A stretch of DNA of 8,974 bases from Lentimicrobium sp. (lineage in GTDB: Bacteria > Bacteroidota > Bacteroidia > Bacteroidales > Lentimicrobiaceae). Made by a program: the position numbers and the translations under genes. Of this stretch, positions 6,245 to 8,974 are shown one piece after another. Location of the stretch: NCBI GenBank assembly GCA_013336205.1, contig JAAXUD010000076.1:1-8974 (forward strand), written 5' to 3'. The notes below the pieces were generated by a model. The model was not told where the DNA came from and searched no databases. It was given only the letters and a program-made list of their open reading frames with translations. Every line of letters starts with the position of its first letter. The stretch's first letter is position 1.

Positions 6245-7288
6245 TCATTCACCAATCCTGTCTAAAGCGGCAGCCAGCTCAATCGTTGCCTCAACCGGCA
6301 TCTTCAGCACTTCACATTTTCCAATACCGTTGAGCAACACAAGATTAATAGCTCTGTCCTCCCGTTTCTTATCATGCTGCATCGCTGCAATTAAAGATTC
6401 TTTGGGAATAGTGGTATTTACCGGTAGTCCGAGATTTTTCAGGAGTGCAATAATCCTGTTCATATCCGGGGTTGTAATTCTTCCAAGATGCAATGAAAAA
6501 CCAGCAGCGGCGGTCATGCCGATGGCAACTGCTTCACCGTGGGTGTAATCCGGAGTACACTTTTCGATTGCATGGGCCAATGTATGCCCGAAGTTGAGTG
6601 TGCGTCTTTCACCCTGTTCTGTCTCATCCCGGTTTACTACTCCGGATTTTATCACAACAGATGTATAAATCAGCTGTTCAATTGCTTCACTGTTCAGGTT
6701 AATTGCTTCTGTATAATTCTCCTCCAGGAACTTAAACATATTCTCATCGGCAATAAGCGCATGTTTCACAATTTCACCGAATCCGCTGAGGATTTCCTTT
6801 TTCGGAAGCGTTTTTAGCATCTCCGGGTCGCAGATAACAAATTCAGGTTGGTTGAAGGTGCCGATGTGATTTTTGTATCCTTCAAAGTTGACACCGTTTT
6901 TACCGCCAACAGAAGCGTCAACCTGTGAAAGAAGTGTTGTAGAAACAAATCCGAACTTCAATCCTCTCATATAGGTTGAAGCAACATAGCCGGCTATATC
7001 ACACACAAGGCCTCCACCGATGCCAACAATAAACCAGGAACGATCCACCTCCATTTTAAGCATTTCGCTGTAAATCTCAGCAATGGTTGTCAGGTTTTTG
7101 ATGTGCTCCCCGGTTCCTATTACGATTACAGGATATTGCCTGTAGAAATTCCGGTATATAGCATCAACATTGGAATCAGTGATAACAACCACTTTGCCTG
7201 GAGGCAGGTATTTGCCTAGATTTCCGATTGATTCGCCAACCAGCAATTTAGAGGTTGATTTGTTCCCTTTGATAATGAGTTCTTTCAT
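6245..7288 (-). CDS. aroB: 3-dehydroquinate synthase
   Basis: AroB converts DAHP to 3-dehydroquinate, the second shikimate step, using NAD and a divalent metal, usually Zn or Co. The 347-residue length is normal. The NAD-binding N-terminal half shows TDSN (37-40), GTGEHIKN (58-65) and the GGGLVCDIAG loop (91-100). The substrate region is TTLLSQVDASVGGKNG (117-132). The three metal ligands are present: Glu172 in GFGEIVKH, His235 in NFGHTLAH and His250 in THGEAVAIGM. Two motifs differ from the commonest forms: Cys96 stands where Gly or Thr is usual (GGGxVxD), and GGKNG replaces GGKTG. The ATG at 7288 is preceded by an A/T-rich leader without a Shine-Dalgarno sequence. It lies 74 bases downstream of the DAHP synthase gene, consistent with cotranscription. 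The 2-deoxy-scyllo-inosose synthase relatives are unlikely given the aro context. Confidence 0.96.
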   Translation of the reverse strand: MKELIIKGNKSTSKLLVGESIGNLGKYLPPGKVVVITDSNVDAIYRNFYRQYPVIVIGTGEHIKNLTTIAEIYSEMLKMEVDRSWFIVGIGGGLVCDIAGYVASTYMRGLKFGFVSTTLLSQVDASVGGKNGVNFEGYKNHIGTFNQPEFVICDPEMLKTLPKKEILSGFGEIVKHALIADENMFKFLEENYTEAINLNSEAIEQLIYTSVVIKSGVVNRDETEQGERRTLNFGHTLAHAIEKCTPDYTHGEAVAIGMTAAAGFSLHLGRITTPDMNRIIALLKNLGLPVNTTIPKESLIAAMQHDKKREDRAINLVLLNGIGKCEVLKMPVEATIELAAALDRIGE

Positions 7289-7362
7289 TTGTACAAAATC
7301 TTAGAACCTGAAGTTGTCATTCTAAACTGGTTCACAAAAGCAGCATTACAAGCTCAATATTG

Positions 7363-8475
7363 TTAAGCAGTTTTGCTTTTTTTATCATCTTCATTCATAA
7401 CCATCATCTGGTGCTGGATTGATTCCTGGTGGATGGCTTTCAGGATGACCGAGATAAATTCAGGACTTAGACCTTTATTATTGGCTTTCCTGATGGCTTT
7501 GTTTACAATTTCCTGCCAGCGGTTACTTTGAAGAATGGTGATGTTGTGGGCTTTTTTATACTGTCCGATGGTTTCAGCAACCTGCATCCGCCGCTCCAGA
7601 ATATCGAGCAACTGATCATCAAAAATATCAATCTGACTGCGAAGTTCATCGATGGTGCTGATGAATTCGGTGTCGTTGGTTGTTATCTCTCTCAATACCA
7701 GTTGATCGAGCATTTCGGCGAGTTTCTCCGGGGTGAGCTGTTGTTTCTTATCGCTCCAGGCATTGTCAGGATCTATGTGCGATTCAATCATTAGTCCGTC
7801 ATAGTTCAAATCCATGGCTTCCTGGGAGATGTCAAGCAGGTAAGCCCTGTTTCCTCCGATATGGCTGGGATCGCAAATCAAAGGCAGGTCCGGCATGCGT
7901 TGCCTGAGATCGATGGGTATCTGCCATTGGGGTTGATTGCGGAAGGCCGTTTTTTCGTAAGATGAAAACCCCCGGTGGATGGCCCCGATCCTTCTGATGC
8001 CTGCCTTCATAATGCGCTCAATGGCACCTATCCAGAGTTCAAGTTCGGGATTGATCGGGTTCTTGACAAATACCTTCACATCAACTCCCTGCAACGCATT
8101 GGCGATTTCCTGCATAGCAAAGGGATTCACGGTAGTACGGGCGCCGATCCAAAGCACATCAACGCCAAATTTCAGGGCTTCATAAACATGTTTTTCTGTG
8201 GCAACTTCGGTAGCTGTCTGAAGCCCGAATTCCTGCTTTACCAGTTTGAGCCATTTGAGCCCCTCGGCCCCAACGCCTTCAAAAGAATTTGGTCGAGTAC
8301 GCGGTTTCCAGATGCCGGCGCGGAAAACATCAACGCGATTGGCCGCAACAAGCCTGCGGGCAGTTTCCATCATCTGCTCCTCGGTTTCTGCACTGCAGGG
8401 GCCGGTTATCAGCAATGGTCTTTGTTTGTATATATCCCAGTTTTTCAGGGGCTCGATTTGTAATTTAGTGTCCAT
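7363..8475 (-). CDS. aroF: Bifunctional 3-deoxy-7-phosphoheptulonate synthase / chorismate mutase (type II)
   Basis: A fusion of the first shikimate-pathway enzyme, which condenses PEP with erythrose 4-phosphate, and chorismate mutase, which makes prephenate. Counting from ATG 8475 it has 370 residues. The type I-beta DAHP synthase barrel spans about 1-262: GPCSAE (25-30), FRAGIWKPRT (51-60), IGARTT (110-115), KNP (138-140), IHRGF (166-170), CDPSHIGG (201-208, metal Cys and His), ESHIDPDNAWSD (231-242). An AroQ-type all-helical mutase spans about 268-356: ELRSQID with Arg279, ERR (294-296), Lys307 and Arg319 match known active-site positions. A TTG at 8499 would add eight residues; ATG is preferred because the relatives I recall begin close to it. 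Fusions with a C-terminal mutase are known in Porphyromonas and Prevotella, where prephenate acts as feedback inhibitor. It follows tyrA by 27 bases. Confidence 0.95.
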   Translation of the reverse strand: MDTKLQIEPLKNWDIYKQRPLLITGPCSAETEEQMMETARRLVAANRVDVFRAGIWKPRTRPNSFEGVGAEGLKWLKLVKQEFGLQTATEVATEKHVYEALKFGVDVLWIGARTTVNPFAMQEIANALQGVDVKVFVKNPINPELELWIGAIERIMKAGIRRIGAIHRGFSSYEKTAFRNQPQWQIPIDLRQRMPDLPLICDPSHIGGNRAYLLDISQEAMDLNYDGLMIESHIDPDNAWSDKKQQLTPEKLAEMLDQLVLREITTNDTEFISTIDELRSQIDIFDDQLLDILERRMQVAETIGQYKKAHNITILQSNRWQEIVNKAIRKANNKGLSPEFISVILKAIHQESIQHQMMVMNEDDKKSKTA

Positions 8476-8502
8476 TTTTCGAAAAAATTTAGGTTTCAAC
8501 CA

Positions 8503-8974
8503 CTATTTAAGTATTTTCCGGATCGAATTCGCCTCGTTCATCAAGGTTTTTAGCGAATTGGTATCTCCTTTAACAATAAAGTCTTTAAAGAGGTTCATTT
8601 TCTCGATGTATGTATCTATCACTTCAAGAATAGAACCTGCATTTCCAAGGAAAATCGGAGCCCAGGTGTCACCGTTGCTTTTTGCCAGCCGGACGGTACT
8701 TTCAAATCCGCCTGCTGCCAGTGACAGTATATTTTCCTCGTCTTTTTCCTTTTCAAGTACACACAAGGCCAGGGCAAAGGAGGTGATGTGCGAAATGTGC
8801 GAAACATAAGCCACGTGGGTGTCGTGGTCTGCAGAATTCATGTATTGAATCCGCATATTTAGTGCCTGGAACATAGCCAGTACCAACAGAAGCGCATCTT
8901 CATCACACAATTCTTTGTCGCAGATAATGGCTACTTTTTCCTCGAAAAGCAATTCTAAGGCCGCGGCAGGACCT
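8503..8974 (-). CDS. tyrA: Prephenate dehydrogenase, C-terminal part (5' end outside the window)
   Basis: TyrA oxidatively decarboxylates prephenate to 4-hydroxyphenylpyruvate with NAD(P), the committed step to tyrosine. Only 156 C-terminal residues are visible. The frame is open to the right edge (GPAAALELLFEEKVAIICD), and the in-frame TTG at 8952 is an internal leucine codon. The NAD-binding Rossmann domain is missing. What remains is the end of that domain and the helical dimerisation domain. HDTHVAYVSHISHITSFAL carries the conserved His-rich segment of the prephenate site, and LAAGGFESTVRLAKS is the conserved block that usually follows it. The tail (FKDFIVKGDTNSLKTLMNEA) matches Bacteroidetes TyrA proteins as I recall them. 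It directly precedes the DAHP synthase-mutase gene, whose product supplies its substrate, a common arrangement in this phylum; a prephenate dehydratase and an aminotransferase gene may lie beyond the edge. Confidence 0.9.
   Translation of the reverse strand, partial: GPAAALELLFEEKVAIICDKELCDEDALLLVLAMFQALNMRIQYMNSADHDTHVAYVSHISHITSFALALCVLEKEKDEENILSLAAGGFESTVRLAKSNGDTWAPIFLGNAGSILEVIDTYIEKMNLFKDFIVKGDTNSLKTLMNEANSIRKILK

Larger units (their letters stand above)
1228..8974 (-). other. Putative aromatic amino acid operon ending in priA
   Basis: Six genes run in one direction: tyrA, aroF (DAHP synthase-mutase), aroB, aroA, aroC, priA. Gaps are 27, 74, 133, 100 and 53 bases and I see no terminator-like hairpin with a U-run on the minus strand inside them. 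No exact TAnnTTTG element was found in the gaps I read, which fits one promoter upstream of tyrA, outside the window. The 100- and 133-base gaps are long enough that internal promoters cannot be excluded. Any attenuator or T-box-like leader would also be out of view. Confidence 0.6.

Noticed and set aside
7365..7383. Hairpin AAGCA-GTTT-TGCTT with a following T-run, resembling a plus-strand terminator
   Set aside because: It lies inside the 3' coding end of a minus-strand gene (Lys-Ser-Lys-Thr-Ala), has only a five-pair stem, and no plus-strand gene is near. On the minus strand the run is A, not U.
8476..8499. TTG at 8499 as start of the DAHP synthase-mutase
   Set aside because: It would extend the protein by eight basic residues not seen in the relatives I recall and would leave only three bases after the tyrA stop. 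The ATG at 8475 fits better.
7975..8809. Long plus-strand frames opposite the DAHP synthase and tyrA genes
   Set aside because: They mirror strongly conserved minus-strand coding sequence and show no family motifs; shadow frames.

Overview
The window looks like a chromosomal segment of a Bacteroidetes bacterium, most likely a Bacteroidales-like lineage outside the classical Bacteroides group. The reasons are the fusion of DAHP synthase to a C-terminal chorismate mutase beside tyrA, a PriA with the GVTSSGKT form of Walker A, a small DivIC/FtsB-type protein with the ending usual in this phylum, the near absence of Shine-Dalgarno sequences, a TAnnTTTG-type promoter element, and AT-rich intergenic DNA with degenerate ATCCAAT repeats. 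The lineage is inferred from protein and DNA style, not from a marker RNA.

Layout. On the plus strand, positions 3-356 hold the 3' end of an HD-domain hydrolase-type gene. A gene-free stretch of 287 bases follows, then a septum formation initiator gene (644-949). Positions 950-1227 separate this gene from the convergent priA and hold two kinds of short tandem repeat plus a weak hairpin. Everything from 8974 down to 1228 is on the minus strand. In transcription order it runs tyrA (5' end missing), DAHP synthase-chorismate mutase (aroF), aroB, aroA, aroC and priA. Gaps are 27, 74, 133, 100 and 53 bases, so this is probably one long operon whose promoter lies beyond the right edge.

Function. 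The minus-strand genes cover entry to the shikimate pathway (DAHP synthase), its second step (AroB), its last two steps (AroA and AroC), and the branch to phenylalanine and tyrosine (chorismate mutase domain, TyrA). Shikimate steps 3-5 (dehydroquinase, shikimate dehydrogenase, shikimate kinase) are not encoded here and must lie elsewhere. priA, a replication restart helicase, is the last gene of the run and is functionally unrelated.

No previously undescribed system is evident; this is mostly housekeeping DNA. The points worth a second look are the repeat-filled convergent intergenic region and the fact that AroB, AroA and AroC look unlike the Bacteroides forms I recall, while the flanking TyrA and DAHP synthase-mutase look typical of the phylum. 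AroA also carries unusual residues in its glyphosate-contact loop.
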